Shown piece by piece: positions 8,635 to 16,338 of a stretch of 33,839 bases of DNA (position 1 is its first letter; the number at the start of each line of letters is the position of its first letter). The DNA is from Micromonospora sp. ATA32 (lineage in GTDB: Bacteria; Actinomycetota; Actinomycetes; Mycobacteriales; Micromonosporaceae): contig JAEVHO010000008.1 in NCBI GenBank assembly GCA_016802835.1, positions 1 through 33,839 of the forward strand. The letters run 5' to 3'. A program made the translations under genes and the position numbers. The notes beneath the pieces are model-generated. The model saw only the letters and a list, made by a program, of their open reading frames with translations, was not told the DNA's origin and did no database searches.

Positions 8635-9885
8635 ATGGATAACGAGATTCAGCTGATCAGTGACGGCGATGGCCTGGCTGTCATCGGTGACCCGGCGGCG
8701 GTGGAACTCTTCCTCGTCTCCGAGGGGCTGTCGTCGAAGGAGCTGGGACTGCATCGGCTCGGACCTGCCCTCGGTAAGGCTGCGGGAGTCGCACAGGCAG
8801 GTTCCGAGTTCGCCGCCAACTCGGGTCGCTGGATGAAATTGACTGAGGAGTCCGCGAAGATCGCGGACAAGTTCCCGATGGTCACGAACTCGGTCTCCGG
8901 CCACGCCCATGCCACGCTCAGGGCACAGAATGGCCAATTCGTCAAGAACCTCCAGTTCGTGAAACCCGGACCGCTTCTGACCAACCCTGCGTTCCTGGCT
9001 GGCGCAGCGGGGCTCATGGCACAGCTTGCGATGCAACAGAGCATGAAGGAGATCACCGACTATCTCGCCACGATCGACGAAAAGGTCGACGATGTGCTCC
9101 GCGCCCAGAAGGACGCCGTGTTGGCCCGCATGATCGGAGTCGGCTTCGTCATCGAGGAGTCCATGACCATCCGAGAGAAGAGGGGCCGGGTCGACGAGAT
9201 CACGTGGTCGAAGGTGCAGGGCGCGCCGGCGACGATCGCAGAAACCCAGGCGTACGCGTTGCGTCAACTCGACGCACTCGCCGAGAAGCTGGAGCGCAAG
9301 ACCACGATCGGTGATCTCGCCAAGGCGGCCAAGGAAGCAGAGTCCAAGGGACAGGAGTGGCTCGTTGTCCTGGCTCGCTGCTTCCAGCTGCAGGACGCGA
9401 TCGCCGTGCTCGAACTCGACCGGGTGCTGGACGCGTCTCCGGGGGAGTTGGACGGGCATCGTCTCGGACTGAAGGCTGCCCGGCAGAACCGGCTGGAACT
9501 CATCTCACGGTGCACCGAGCGCCTGATGGCCCGCATGGACGCGGCTGCGGGCAGAGCCAACGCCAAGGTGCTGCTGAATCCGATGGACTCCCCGGCCGTG
9601 GTGAAGTCGAGCAACCATGTCTCGATCGCCATCGTCGACTTCCAGGGGCGGCTCGGGATCGAGGGCGCTCGCCAGTCGTCGGAGGCGAGACGATGGGCGG
9701 ACGCGGCCATCGAGGCGAGGGACAAGGCGCTCGAGACAGGAGCAGACGGCGTTGGTGCCGCCAGGCGCCTCGGCGACGAGACCCTCGGCCGAGCCAAATG
9801 GGCGACGGGCAAGCTCTCCAGCCGGATCGCCGAGCGAGCGCTCCGACGCCGCGGGGACGACGAGGAACGCGACGAGGAAGGCTGA
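8635..9885 (+). CDS. Uncharacterised helical protein downstream of pglX
   Basis: 416 aa, ATG 8635 with AGGAG 6 nt upstream, 51 nt after pglX. I do not recognise a characterised family. The N-terminus (MDNEIQLISDGDGLAVIGDP, then AVELFLVSEGLSS) looks like a small alpha/beta domain. A hydrophobic stretch follows at about residues 118-138 (PLLTNPAFLAGAAGLMAQLA) that could insert in a membrane or pack as a buried helix. The middle is helical and charged (ITDYLATIDEKVDDVLRAQK), and the C-terminus is highly basic/acidic (RALRRRGDDEERDEEG). No catalytic motif is visible. Its position suggests co-transcription with pglX or a separate accessory defence gene; a membrane-acting effector is one guess, without direct support. 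Confidence 0.6.
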   Translation: MDNEIQLISDGDGLAVIGDPAAVELFLVSEGLSSKELGLHRLGPALGKAAGVAQAGSEFAANSGRWMKLTEESAKIADKFPMVTNSVSGHAHATLRAQNGQFVKNLQFVKPGPLLTNPAFLAGAAGLMAQLAMQQSMKEITDYLATIDEKVDDVLRAQKDAVLARMIGVGFVIEESMTIREKRGRVDEITWSKVQGAPATIAETQAYALRQLDALAEKLERKTTIGDLAKAAKEAESKGQEWLVVLARCFQLQDAIAVLELDRVLDASPGELDGHRLGLKAARQNRLELISRCTERLMARMDAAAGRANAKVLLNPMDSPAVVKSSNHVSIAIVDFQGRLGIEGARQSSEARRWADAAIEARDKALETGADGVGAARRLGDETLGRAKWATGKLSSRIAERALRRRGDDEERDEEG

Positions 9886-9894
9886 GTGGGCCGA

Positions 9895-10190
9895 CCGTCG
9901 GCCAGGCGGGCTCTGTCGACCTGGCCTGGCGGGACGCCCCCGGTCGCCAGTTCATCGCCGAGGTCAAGAGCCTGGTCGCTGGCAACGAGGTCGAGCATCT
10001 CCGGCTCGGTCTCGGGCAGGTCCTCGAATATTGGCACCGGCTTGCAGCCCGTGGCGTGCAGGTCACGTCTGTCCTGCTCGTCACGCGCTGCACGGATCCG
10101 GCCTCGACGGCGGTCTGTGCCGACACGGCGTTCTGTTGCTGGCCGGTGACGACGAGTCGAGGTCGGCACCCGTAATGACCTCAGCAGGCG
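9895..10190 (+). pseudogene. Remnant of a PD-(D/E)XK nuclease-like gene
   Basis: Just after the unknown gene's stop, one frame reads GSVDLAWRDAPGRQFIAEVK then SLVAGNEVEHLRLGLGQVLEYW. This has the look of a restriction-endonuclease-fold core: D, then (I)AEVK supplying the E-x-K pair, then the helix with GQVLEYW. The expected C-terminal strand LCRHGVLLLAGDDESR appears at about 10115-10160 but in a different frame, so there is a frameshift near 10105-10120. There is no start codon or N-terminal domain, because the upstream sequence belongs to the preceding gene. I read it as the 3' remnant of a nuclease gene cut by a past deletion. Fragment length is about 95 codons. Confidence 0.5.
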
Positions 10191-10234
10191 AACGATCCAC
10201 CCGTGACCGTATTCCCGAAGGATCCATCCCGGAT

Positions 10235-10293
10235 GTGACAGTTATCTGACTCCCCACTCAGATCAACACTTGTCAAAGATTCGATAGTGTCAC
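10235..10293 (+). promoter_or_regulatory. Nested inverted repeats upstream of the caspase-EAL gene
   Basis: In the gap before the caspase-EAL gene there is a perfect ATCTGA-N8-TCAGAT repeat (10244-10263), enclosed by GTGACA (10235-10240) and TGTCAC (10288-10293). The region is less GC-rich than its flanks. It is a plausible operator/promoter region, possibly forming a cruciform or leader hairpin. No sigma-factor consensus is clear. The rest of 10191-10355 shows nothing except a G-rich run (GGGGGGG, 10344-10350) that serves as the ribosome site. Confidence 0.35.
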
Positions 10294-10355
10294 CCAAAGC
10301 GCTGCTCTGACTCCTCGGTGTAGTCGCGGAGCGGATCGCCCTTGGGGGGGTTGTG

Positions 10356-12545
10356 ATGGCGCCGAGCAGGCGGTGGGCGGTCCTCATCGGAGTGAATCAC
10401 TGTGGGTACGACGTGCAGTTGCCCGCTCTCCGCTATGCCGAGAGCGACGCTCAGGCGATGCGGGGTGTGTTGCTGGACGAGCGGATTGGCACCTTCGACG
10501 ACGGCGACGTTGAGTTGTACATCGGGCCCTGCGCCACCTGGCATGAGATCAAAACCCGGTTACGAGAGATAGCGCTCGACTCGGGCCCGTCTGATGTCCT
10601 GCTCGTCTACTTCGCCGGTCATGCGCTGGTGCCCGAATGGAGCACTCAGCTTGACGCGTACCTCGTCACGGCTGACCTGAATCCGGACGGGCTGCGCCGA
10701 GAGCCGGACAACGGGCTGCGGATGGCGTTCCTCAAGCGGGACGTGTTCGAGGCCTTCGCCGGCACCTCGTTCCTCATCCTCGACTGCTGCCATGCCGGGA
10801 TCTACCTTGACGCCGAGCTGCGTCACGCCGAGGCGATGCAGACATACCGCACCCAGGTTGATCGCCACAGCGCACTGCTGGCCTGCCCGAACGGCTCTGC
10901 GGCGCGGGAGAGCGACGAGCATCGGCAGGGAGTGTTGACCCATCACCTGTTGCGTGGGCTCCGTGGGGAGGCCGCCGATAACAGCGGCCGGGTGTCGTTC
11001 GGGCAGATGGCCAACTTCGTGGCTGAACAGGGAATCGAACCGCCTCCTGTTCAGCTCGTGCACCTCTGGGGACCGACCACGGTATTAACCCAGCCGCCGG
11101 TGTCCCGGAATGACCGACAGGCGCTGAGCGAGCCCGCCAACCCCGGCACCACTCGGCCGTGCAAGAGCCCGCTCGAAGACCTCTCCAGCTCGATCATGCA
11201 GCTGCTCAGCCGGGTGTTCCGCTCCGAGGCTCATCCGATGCGGCAGTCGCACCAACAGGGCCAGGCCGAGCGCGTGGAGATCATTCGGTACGCCCTCGAC
11301 GCCGGCTCGGTCGCGGTGGTGGAGTTCTCTGGCCCGGGAATTGGAGTGGTCAACTCGACAGCCGGGTTCAACAAGGAGGAGCTGCGGCCGCTGCTCGAGC
11401 TGAGCGCCGCCGATGCCATCCAGTACCGGACCTCGATGCCCGGACACATCGTCTCGAATGAGGCTGGCCGACGCCTGCTCTGCGTGCCCCTTTCATACGA
11501 GGACGACCGGACGCTCACCCTGACCGTGGTGGACCCTGCGCTCGCACCACTCGACATGGGCGAACCCCTGGCCGTCATGCTGCGGACGATCTGGGATTCA
11601 AACCCGCTCGACGATCCACTCGAGGCCGAGATGCGGGTGATGACCGCCCTGCGTACGAACTTCGGGCGGTTGCCGCTAAATCTCTACCAGTACGCCTTCA
11701 GCCTCTACCAGAAGCTGATCGGCTCGATGATCATGGTGTTTCAGCCCGTCGTGGAACTCGACCTGCGAGCGGCCGGGGTGAGCATCCAAAACTACGAGGC
11801 CCTGGCTCGCCGCGGGGCTCACGAGGTCCGCGCTCCGCTGATGGCGCTCCAGATGGCACACGCTTGGGGCGACCGCTTCATCATCGAACGGGACGCCCTC
11901 CTACTCGAAAAGGCGGTCCACTCGTACGCTGCCGCCGACGCCGATGCACCCTGGCAGGGTACGAAGCCTCTTTCGGTCAACGTTGCCGTGCGCTCATTGC
12001 TCAGCGACTCCTACCTCACCCAGGTGAGCAAGGCCCTCACCGAGGCGGATCTGAACCCACGCACTCTAACGCTTGAGATTTCGGAGCAGGATGCCATCGA
12101 GCCCGGCCCGGGTGAGCGATGGCCGCAGGAGCCGCTTGCCTACTTCCACCGGCGACTCACCGAACTTGCCCGGGAGCTCCGAATCAACTTCGCGGTGGAC
12201 GACTTCGGCGTCGGCTACGCGTCGCTGGCACGCATGGCGGAGCTGCCGTTGACTCAGATCAAGGTCGACCGGGCCGTGCTCCACCACCCGCTGGCCGTGG
12301 AGGAGCTAACGCTCGTGGCCCGGGTGGCCCGCGACGCGCTTGACCGCGGGCACGCGCCCAACGCCCGCGCGGTGATAGTCGAGGGCTACGACGACGAGGC
12401 GCCAATCGGGCTCAAGCAGATTTACGACCTGGGCATTCACCACATCCAGGGATACTTCTGCGGGGAGGCCGCGTCCACGTCGCTACGTCCGCTGAATCAG
12501 TCGGTACGGGAACGTATTGCGGCCCTGGTGAGAGGTGAGGAATGA
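10356..12545 (+). CDS. Caspase-like protease fused to an EAL phosphodiesterase domain
   Basis: 729 aa from ATG 10356 (a GTG lies directly before it); the G-run at 10344-10350 is the likely ribosome site. Residues about 5-240 are a peptidase C14/caspase domain: RWAVLIGVNHCGYD, DVLLVYFAGHAL with catalytic H89, and FLILDCCHAGIY with catalytic C145. Residues about 290-420 are a linker domain with GAF-like strand patterns. Residues about 450-720 are an EAL domain with the key residues present: NYEALARRG (E481), SVNVAV, LEISEQ, VDDFGVGYASL (D615/D616), QIKVDR (K636), VIVEGYDD and IQGYFCGE (Q698). EAL domains hydrolyse or sense cyclic di-GMP. The fusion suggests a protease effector controlled by, or controlling, a cyclic dinucleotide. 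It overlaps the EACC1-like gene by 4 nt. Domain calls are firm; function is inference. Confidence 0.88.
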   Translation: MAPSRRWAVLIGVNHCGYDVQLPALRYAESDAQAMRGVLLDERIGTFDDGDVELYIGPCATWHEIKTRLREIALDSGPSDVLLVYFAGHALVPEWSTQLDAYLVTADLNPDGLRREPDNGLRMAFLKRDVFEAFAGTSFLILDCCHAGIYLDAELRHAEAMQTYRTQVDRHSALLACPNGSAARESDEHRQGVLTHHLLRGLRGEAADNSGRVSFGQMANFVAEQGIEPPPVQLVHLWGPTTVLTQPPVSRNDRQALSEPANPGTTRPCKSPLEDLSSSIMQLLSRVFRSEAHPMRQSHQQGQAERVEIIRYALDAGSVAVVEFSGPGIGVVNSTAGFNKEELRPLLELSAADAIQYRTSMPGHIVSNEAGRRLLCVPLSYEDDRTLTLTVVDPALAPLDMGEPLAVMLRTIWDSNPLDDPLEAEMRVMTALRTNFGRLPLNLYQYAFSLYQKLIGSMIMVFQPVVELDLRAAGVSIQNYEALARRGAHEVRAPLMALQMAHAWGDRFIIERDALLLEKAVHSYAAADADAPWQGTKPLSVNVAVRSLLSDSYLTQVSKALTEADLNPRTLTLEISEQDAIEPGPGERWPQEPLAYFHRRLTELARELRINFAVDDFGVGYASLARMAELPLTQIKVDRAVLHHPLAVEELTLVARVARDALDRGHAPNARAVIVEGYDDEAPIGLKQIYDLGIHHIQGYFCGEAASTSLRPLNQSVRERIAALVRGEE

Positions 12546-12865
12546 CCAGCGTCAAGCTACTACTGCCGCCGGACGTCATCGAGGAACTTAACCTGCCGTA
12601 CGAGGGCGTCCGTGACATCTCCGCCATCACCCTCGCCGTCGAAGGGGTCAGCGTGATGGCCAACCTCGCCACGCTGGCTACCCTGCAACCACAGGTGAGT
12701 GCGTTGGTCACGGCGATCCGCAACTGGCGGCTGCGCGACCCGCAGCCATCGGTGACCCTGACGGTGAAGGGACCGGGCCTCGATCTGAAGATTGACCTGC
12801 CCCGCAACGTCAGTAAGGCACAGCTACTTGATCAGCTCCGGCCGCTCTTCGCCGACGAGGACTGA
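12542..12865 (+). CDS. EACC1-like effector-associated small protein
   Basis: 107 aa; ATG 12542 overlaps the stop of the caspase-EAL gene (ATGA) with GAGG just upstream, so the pair is translationally coupled. The N-terminus (TSVKLLLPPDVIEELNLPYE) precedes a hydrophobic helix (VSVMANLATLATLQPQVSAL). A beta-rich tail follows: AIRNWRLRDPQPSVTLTVKG, then a leucine helix LLDQLRPLF. This helix plus W-x-x-R plus V-T-L-T-V-x-G layout fits the effector-associated constant component EACC1 described from actinobacterial NTP-dependent conflict systems, where it accompanies variable effectors such as caspase-like proteases. It would be the constant adaptor/scaffold for the caspase-EAL effector. Assignment is from memory of the family pattern. 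Confidence 0.65.
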   Translation: MTSVKLLLPPDVIEELNLPYEGVRDISAITLAVEGVSVMANLATLATLQPQVSALVTAIRNWRLRDPQPSVTLTVKGPGLDLKIDLPRNVSKAQLLDQLRPLFADED

Positions 12866-13165
12866 TCGGGCCGGAAGTCGACAACCTGGCGGTCGAGGTC
12901 AGGGTGTGCGGTGAAGCGGGCCTCCGGCTCTCCCCATGCCCGGCACTGCACATGGGTGCGGTCGTCGTTCGACCACCAGGCCTCGTAGCGGTACGCGGAT
13001 GGTGGTAGGCCGCCGGGTACGACGGCCGCCGGTTCCGCCAAGCTGTACCGCATCTCTCGGGTCTGCCTGACGGAGCGACGGGTTGCTGACCGCTGATCCG
13101 TCCGTAGGCAACGCGTTAAACAGGGCGTATTCGTCTTCGGAGAGTGCCGAGAGGTCCGCCGTCAT
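12832..13165 (-). pseudogene. Small hypothetical gene with a frameshift
   Basis: Two overlapping minus-strand frames join into one protein. From ATG 13165 it reads MTADLSALSEDEYALFNALP to SNPSLR(Q), then continues in another frame as TREMRYSLAEPAAVVPGGLP, YEAWWSNDDRTHVQCRAWGE and HPDLDRQVVDF. Removing one base near 13060-13070 makes a ~110-aa protein. A TACCGT box (minus strand, 13177-13172) sits 6 nt before ATG 13165, as in other leaderless genes here. I know no function. The 3' end overlaps the EACC1-like gene tail-to-tail by 34 nt. It is either decayed or affected by the same single-base error type seen in pglX, pglY, brxHI and eccB. Confidence 0.45.
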
Positions 13166-13258
13166 CCTTCGACGGTATCGACGCCGTCCCATGCCGGCGA
13201 AAGAGCGGCGGGACGCTGGGCAAGTACGACGCCCGACGCCCGGCCAGCCGAGCGCGAC

Positions 13259-13921
13259 CTACCCGATCGCTGCCGAGGAATACTTGTCCGCCTGCTTGCC
13301 GAGCAGGTCGGCCACTACATCAGCATCGGCGCTCACCACGCCGGCCGTGCCGGTGGTGATCAGAGTCGGTCCGACGAGGGCGAAGCCTTGCAGTGCGGTT
13401 CCACCCTGCAGTTCGATTCGTACGCCCAGGCTCCTCTCGCCGACCTCGGGCAGGTTCATCAGGGCGTAGGTGATCTTGTGGCCATCAGACGTGTCCTTGC
13501 GGCAGGTCTCCAGCGTCTTCGCCATCTTGTCGAACGAAGCCTTGGCCTGATCCGGGCTGGCGTACTGCCGCAGGCCGACCAAGATCAGTTGGGCGCTCAA
13601 GCCGCCGCCCTTCTGGTACGACTTGGAGACCTTGACCTTGGCAACGTAGGGCTGGCGGTAGTTGCAGAAGGTCTTGTCGGTGTTGGAGCTGTCCGACTCA
13701 TCTTCGCTGTAGCCGGTCGGCATGGCTGTCAGCGGCAGCAGCGCCCTTGTGAGGGTGGCCTTGTCGAGAATCTTGTATGTCGGACCGGCCGGCGAGGGCT
13801 CGGGAGCCGGCGCCGTGGACGGTGCGGCCGCTCCTGACGTGGCAGGTTCCGGGCGCGGGGATTCAGCACAGCCGGTAAGTGTGAGGGAGGCCGCCACGAC
13901 CACGGTCATAGAAAGAAACAT
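13259..13921 (-). pseudogene. Lipoprotein gene, main part, cut from its start by IS66
   Basis: About 220 aa remain, from MFLSMTVVVAASLTLTGC (lipobox LTGC) through a low-complexity Ala/Pro/Ser linker to a folded domain with several cysteines (TFCNYRQPYVAKVKV, LETCRKDTSDGHKI). The domain resembles small actinobacterial surface lipoproteins of unknown function. The IS66 insertion lies exactly at its 5' end. Across the element, at 15465-15451, the same frame continues upstream as ATG CCC CGT AAG CTG with AAGGA before it. The intact gene thus began MPRKLMFLSMTVVV, giving a normal basic n-region. The remaining ATG inside the duplicated target could still start translation, but without the basic residues or a native ribosome site. 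Export is probably lost. No link to BREX is evident. Confidence 0.7.
13914..13921. repeat. Left copy of 8-bp target-site duplication of the IS66 element
   Basis: AGAAACAT directly precedes the left end GTAACTGG; the identical octamer follows the right end at 15443-15450. Eight bp is the duplication size characteristic of IS66-family insertions. Confidence 0.9.
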
Positions 13922-15442
13922 GTAACTGGATAGGTTCTGGTTTCTGGGTACGCCGGGATGCCGCCGGGCGCGGGTTTCAGGCGGTGGTGGGGATCCAGGG
14001 GTTGCCGGTGGTGGCTGAGATGAGTGCGTCGAGCATGCCGATGCCTTGCCGTGTGGCGGTGGTGGTGTAGCTGCGGATCGCGGCGAAGTGCTCGGCTCCG
14101 GTCAGGGTGCGCATGCTGCCGGAGACTTTGATCCTCAGTTTCGGCATGCGGATGGTCTGCTCGGCGGCATTGTTGTCGAACGGCACTCGAGGATCAGCGG
14201 CGAACCGTAGGTAGTCGTCGCGGCGGTCGCGGAGCCGGGCGAACAGGGCGTGGTGTTTGCGTTGCAGTTTGCCTGAACGTGCGGCGGTGGCCTGGGCGCC
14301 GAGCACGACGGCGGAGCGCAGGAGGTGCTGCTGTTCGCCGATGGTGGCCGGGTCGGGTTCGCGGCTGTCGGCGCGGGCGGTGGCGACCAGCCGCCACAGC
14401 CCGGTCAGGGCGTTGATGGCCTGGTGCGCGAGGCCGGCGACCTCGCCGGCGGCGGTGTCGGTGACGTAGACCAACTCGCGGAGCACGTGGGCGTTGCACA
14501 GGGCGTGAGTGGCGCTGGTGTAGGTGTCGTACGGGGCCCACGCGTCGTGGACCGCGACCCCGGCGAACCCGGGCAGGATCCCGATCGCGTCCATCGCGGC
14601 GGTGCCCCGTTTCGGGTGAACGGCCAGCAGCACGTCCGTGCTGGTGGACGCGGAGTGCAGCCAGGCGAGCTTCCCGTTGGTGCGCATCCCGGTCTCGTCG
14701 AAATGGGCCACCGGGGCGCCTGTGATCCGCCCCGCGATAACCGGCAGCACCTGGTCGATGATGCCCAGCGCGGTGCGTTTCACCCAGCCGGCCACCGTGC
14801 CCGCGCTGACGGGGACACCGAACAGGTCCTTGAGCGCGGCGGCGGTCCGCGACACGGACAGGAACTGCCCGTGCAGCAGGTACACCCCGATCCCGGCCAT
14901 CCGAGGCCCGTAGGCCACAGGCGCGGTGACCTCCGGCGGCGCCTGCCCGACGGTGCGGTGCCCGCAACCACAGGCCACCGTGACGATCTGATGCTCGGTG
15001 ACCACCAGTTCCGGCACCGGGACGTCGAACACCTGCCGGCGGGCCACCCCCACCTCGACAGCCGCGGCCAGATCATCACCGCACCCCGCGCACACGGCCG
15101 GGACATGCCGGACGATCACGTCCGGGTCCGCGACCTGTTCCAGGGTGACCCCCGACTGCCCGGCCGGGCGGCCCGGACCCCGCCCGGACTTGGTCCGCAA
15201 CGACTTCGGCGCGGGTTTAGCCAGCCCATCCGACGACGGCGGTTTCGACGAGTTGCTCGAGGACTGGCTCAGCCGGGCCTCAAGCTCGGCGATCCGACCC
15301 AGTGCCTGCTCCAACCGCCGGGCCAGCTCCGCGTTCAGCGCAAGCAGCTCCTCATACGAGGGAAGCGACTCAGCCGACACGACCGGTCAACCTACCAGCC
15401 TCCACAACGGACAGCACACAGACCCAGAACCTATCCAGTTAC
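13922..15442. mobile_element. Complete IS66-family insertion sequence (1521 bp)
   Basis: The element has perfect 19-bp terminal inverted repeats, 13922-13940 and 15424-15442, both starting GTAACTGG when read inward. It is flanked by identical AGAAACAT octamers. It carries one transposase gene and no TnpA/TnpB accessory genes, so it belongs to the single-ORF TnpC-only group (ISBst12-like). Identical repeats and an intact transposase indicate a recent insertion. It has split a lipoprotein gene and lies between pglX and pglY without touching either. Confidence 0.92.
13977..15380 (-). CDS. IS66-family transposase (TnpC)
   Basis: 467 aa on the minus strand. Domains in order: an N-terminal leucine-rich coiled coil (YEELLALNAELARRLEQALG); a Ser/Lys-rich linker (SQSSSNSSKPPSSDG) that is a hallmark of IS66 TnpC; a zinc-finger-like region (CAGCGDDL and CGCGHRTVG); and the DDE catalytic core with HFDETGMRTNG (first D), AVHDAWAPYDTY (second D) and FDNNAAEQTIRMPKLRIKVS (E). 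The C-terminus (IRSYTTTATRQGIGMLDALI) is typical. The gene appears full length and intact, so the element could be active. It catalyses cut-and-paste or replicative movement with 8-bp target duplication. Confidence 0.95.
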   Translation of the reverse strand: MSAESLPSYEELLALNAELARRLEQALGRIAELEARLSQSSSNSSKPPSSDGLAKPAPKSLRTKSGRGPGRPAGQSGVTLEQVADPDVIVRHVPAVCAGCGDDLAAAVEVGVARRQVFDVPVPELVVTEHQIVTVACGCGHRTVGQAPPEVTAPVAYGPRMAGIGVYLLHGQFLSVSRTAAALKDLFGVPVSAGTVAGWVKRTALGIIDQVLPVIAGRITGAPVAHFDETGMRTNGKLAWLHSASTSTDVLLAVHPKRGTAAMDAIGILPGFAGVAVHDAWAPYDTYTSATHALCNAHVLRELVYVTDTAAGEVAGLAHQAINALTGLWRLVATARADSREPDPATIGEQQHLLRSAVVLGAQATAARSGKLQRKHHALFARLRDRRDDYLRFAADPRVPFDNNAAEQTIRMPKLRIKVSGSMRTLTGAEHFAAIRSYTTTATRQGIGMLDALISATTGNPWIPTTA

Positions 15443-15450
15443 AGAAACAT
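15443..15450. repeat. Right copy of 8-bp target-site duplication
   Basis: AGAAACAT follows the right terminal repeat and matches 13914-13921 exactly. Confidence 0.9.
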
Positions 15451-15465
15451 CAGCTTACGGGGCAT
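15451..15465 (-). other. Detached 5' end of the interrupted lipoprotein gene
   Basis: On the minus strand this reads ATG CCC CGT AAG CTG (MPRKL), preceded by AAGGA five to six bases upstream, and continues into the duplicated target ATG TTT CT. Joined to the sequence left of the IS it restores a classical lipoprotein signal peptide with basic n-region, hydrophobic core and LTGC. Confidence 0.65.
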
Positions 15466-15890
15466 GGGATTCCTTGGTTGTTGCGCCGACGAAAGTATGA
15501 GCGATCTGGCCCAGTAGCACCGCGCTGGGGTGTCTCCATACCGTAGGGCCAGACACCGACAATTTCGGATTGCCACGTCACGCCTAGCCGAGCGGCCAGA
15601 AGTGCTGCCATCAGGCCGACCGCCAAGGGTTGTTGTTGTACCCATGCGTTCTTCATGAGCGCAAGTCGGCATCCTGTTCCGCTGCGTGGCGGGGACCGGG
15701 GTCACGAGCGTTGGTCAGAAGGACGAGGGGCATGGACACCATGGAGTGTGCGGCGGCGGACGCCGAACGACTTGCGACCTTCGGCCGAGAGGTGCTTGGC
15801 CCACACCCAACCTGACCACCGGCGCCGCCGGGCTACCCCAGTGGCCTGGCGCTGGCTGTCATCGTCGCCATCCATAAGCGTTCGGTACAA
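15466..15890. other. Intergenic stretch without a convincing gene
   Basis: No frame here has the G/C-rich third positions seen in neighbours. A minus-strand frame at 15450-15656 starts MKNAWVQQQPLAVGLMAALL but has about 50% third-position GC and overlaps the lipoprotein start, so I do not call it. The upstream region of the interrupted lipoprotein gene must lie here. Nothing else is recognisable. Confidence 0.4.
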
Positions 15891-16251
15891 AATAGTCGAG
15901 AACGTCCTCGCTACCGGACATCACGGCGCGCGGACTGGGGAGACCCGAATCGCGGTGGGGTCCGAGACCTGCTTCAGCACTACCAGCGGGTCGGTCGGCC
16001 CGAGCAGTTGCGACGCAGGTGAGGAACCGGCAAGGGGTATTGACGCATAAGGGCGCGGTGCCGAAGGCCGAAGCGGGCAGCCCTGGGACTGCGCCAGGAA
16101 GGAATCGACACCTGCGAGGAGCTGCGTCCGGCCGCGACCAGCGCGGACGAGGACCGGGTGAAGAGCGTCTGGCTGACAGTACCGCGGCAGGGCTCGGGCA
16201 TCTCCTGGCGCTACCTGCTCATGTTGGTCGGCCTACGCGGCGCGTCGTCCT
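15891..16251 (+). pseudogene. Decayed gene, C-terminal pieces of a helical DNA-binding-like protein
   Basis: Several short in-order pieces occur in different frames: RDLLQHYQRVGRPEQLRRR (stop at 16020-16022), then RNRQGVLTHKGAVPKAEA in another frame from 16022, then LGLRQEGIDTCEELRPAATS and VWLTVPRQGSGISWRYLLML up to a stop at 16249-16251. The order and the G-x-G-I-S-W-R-Y-L-L-M-L motif recall a family of actinobacterial helical proteins with a helix-hairpin-helix-like ending (normally followed by GVKADRM, missing here). At least two frameshifts and a truncated C-terminus show decay. Function of the family is unknown to me. It sits in the IS-disturbed gap before pglY. Confidence 0.4.
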
Positions 16252-16325
16252 GATGTTGCGGAGTGAGTCCGCGAAAGGCGTGGCGACCCGCGACCAGTGG
16301 GCAACGCACGGCGCCGGGCGATCGG

Positions 16326-16331
16326 TACGGT
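16326..16331 (+). promoter_or_regulatory. -10 box of leaderless pglY promoter
   Basis: TACGGT fits TANNNT and lies 7 nt before ATG 16339, with no Shine-Dalgarno sequence between. It gives the pglY-to-brxHI operon its own promoter, independent of pglX and downstream of the IS66. Confidence 0.5.
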
Positions 16332-16338
16332 ATGCAGC

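Noticed and set aside
10344..10350. G7 tract before the caspase-EAL gene as a phase-variable switch
   Set aside because: The tract lies outside the coding frame and acts as an ordinary ribosome site; a seven-base run in a high-GC genome is not enough evidence.
15450..15656. Small minus-strand frame MKNAWVQQQPLAVGLMAALL as a membrane protein gene
   Set aside because: Third-position GC is only about half, there is no clear ribosome site, and it overlaps the start of the interrupted lipoprotein gene. Possible but not supportable.
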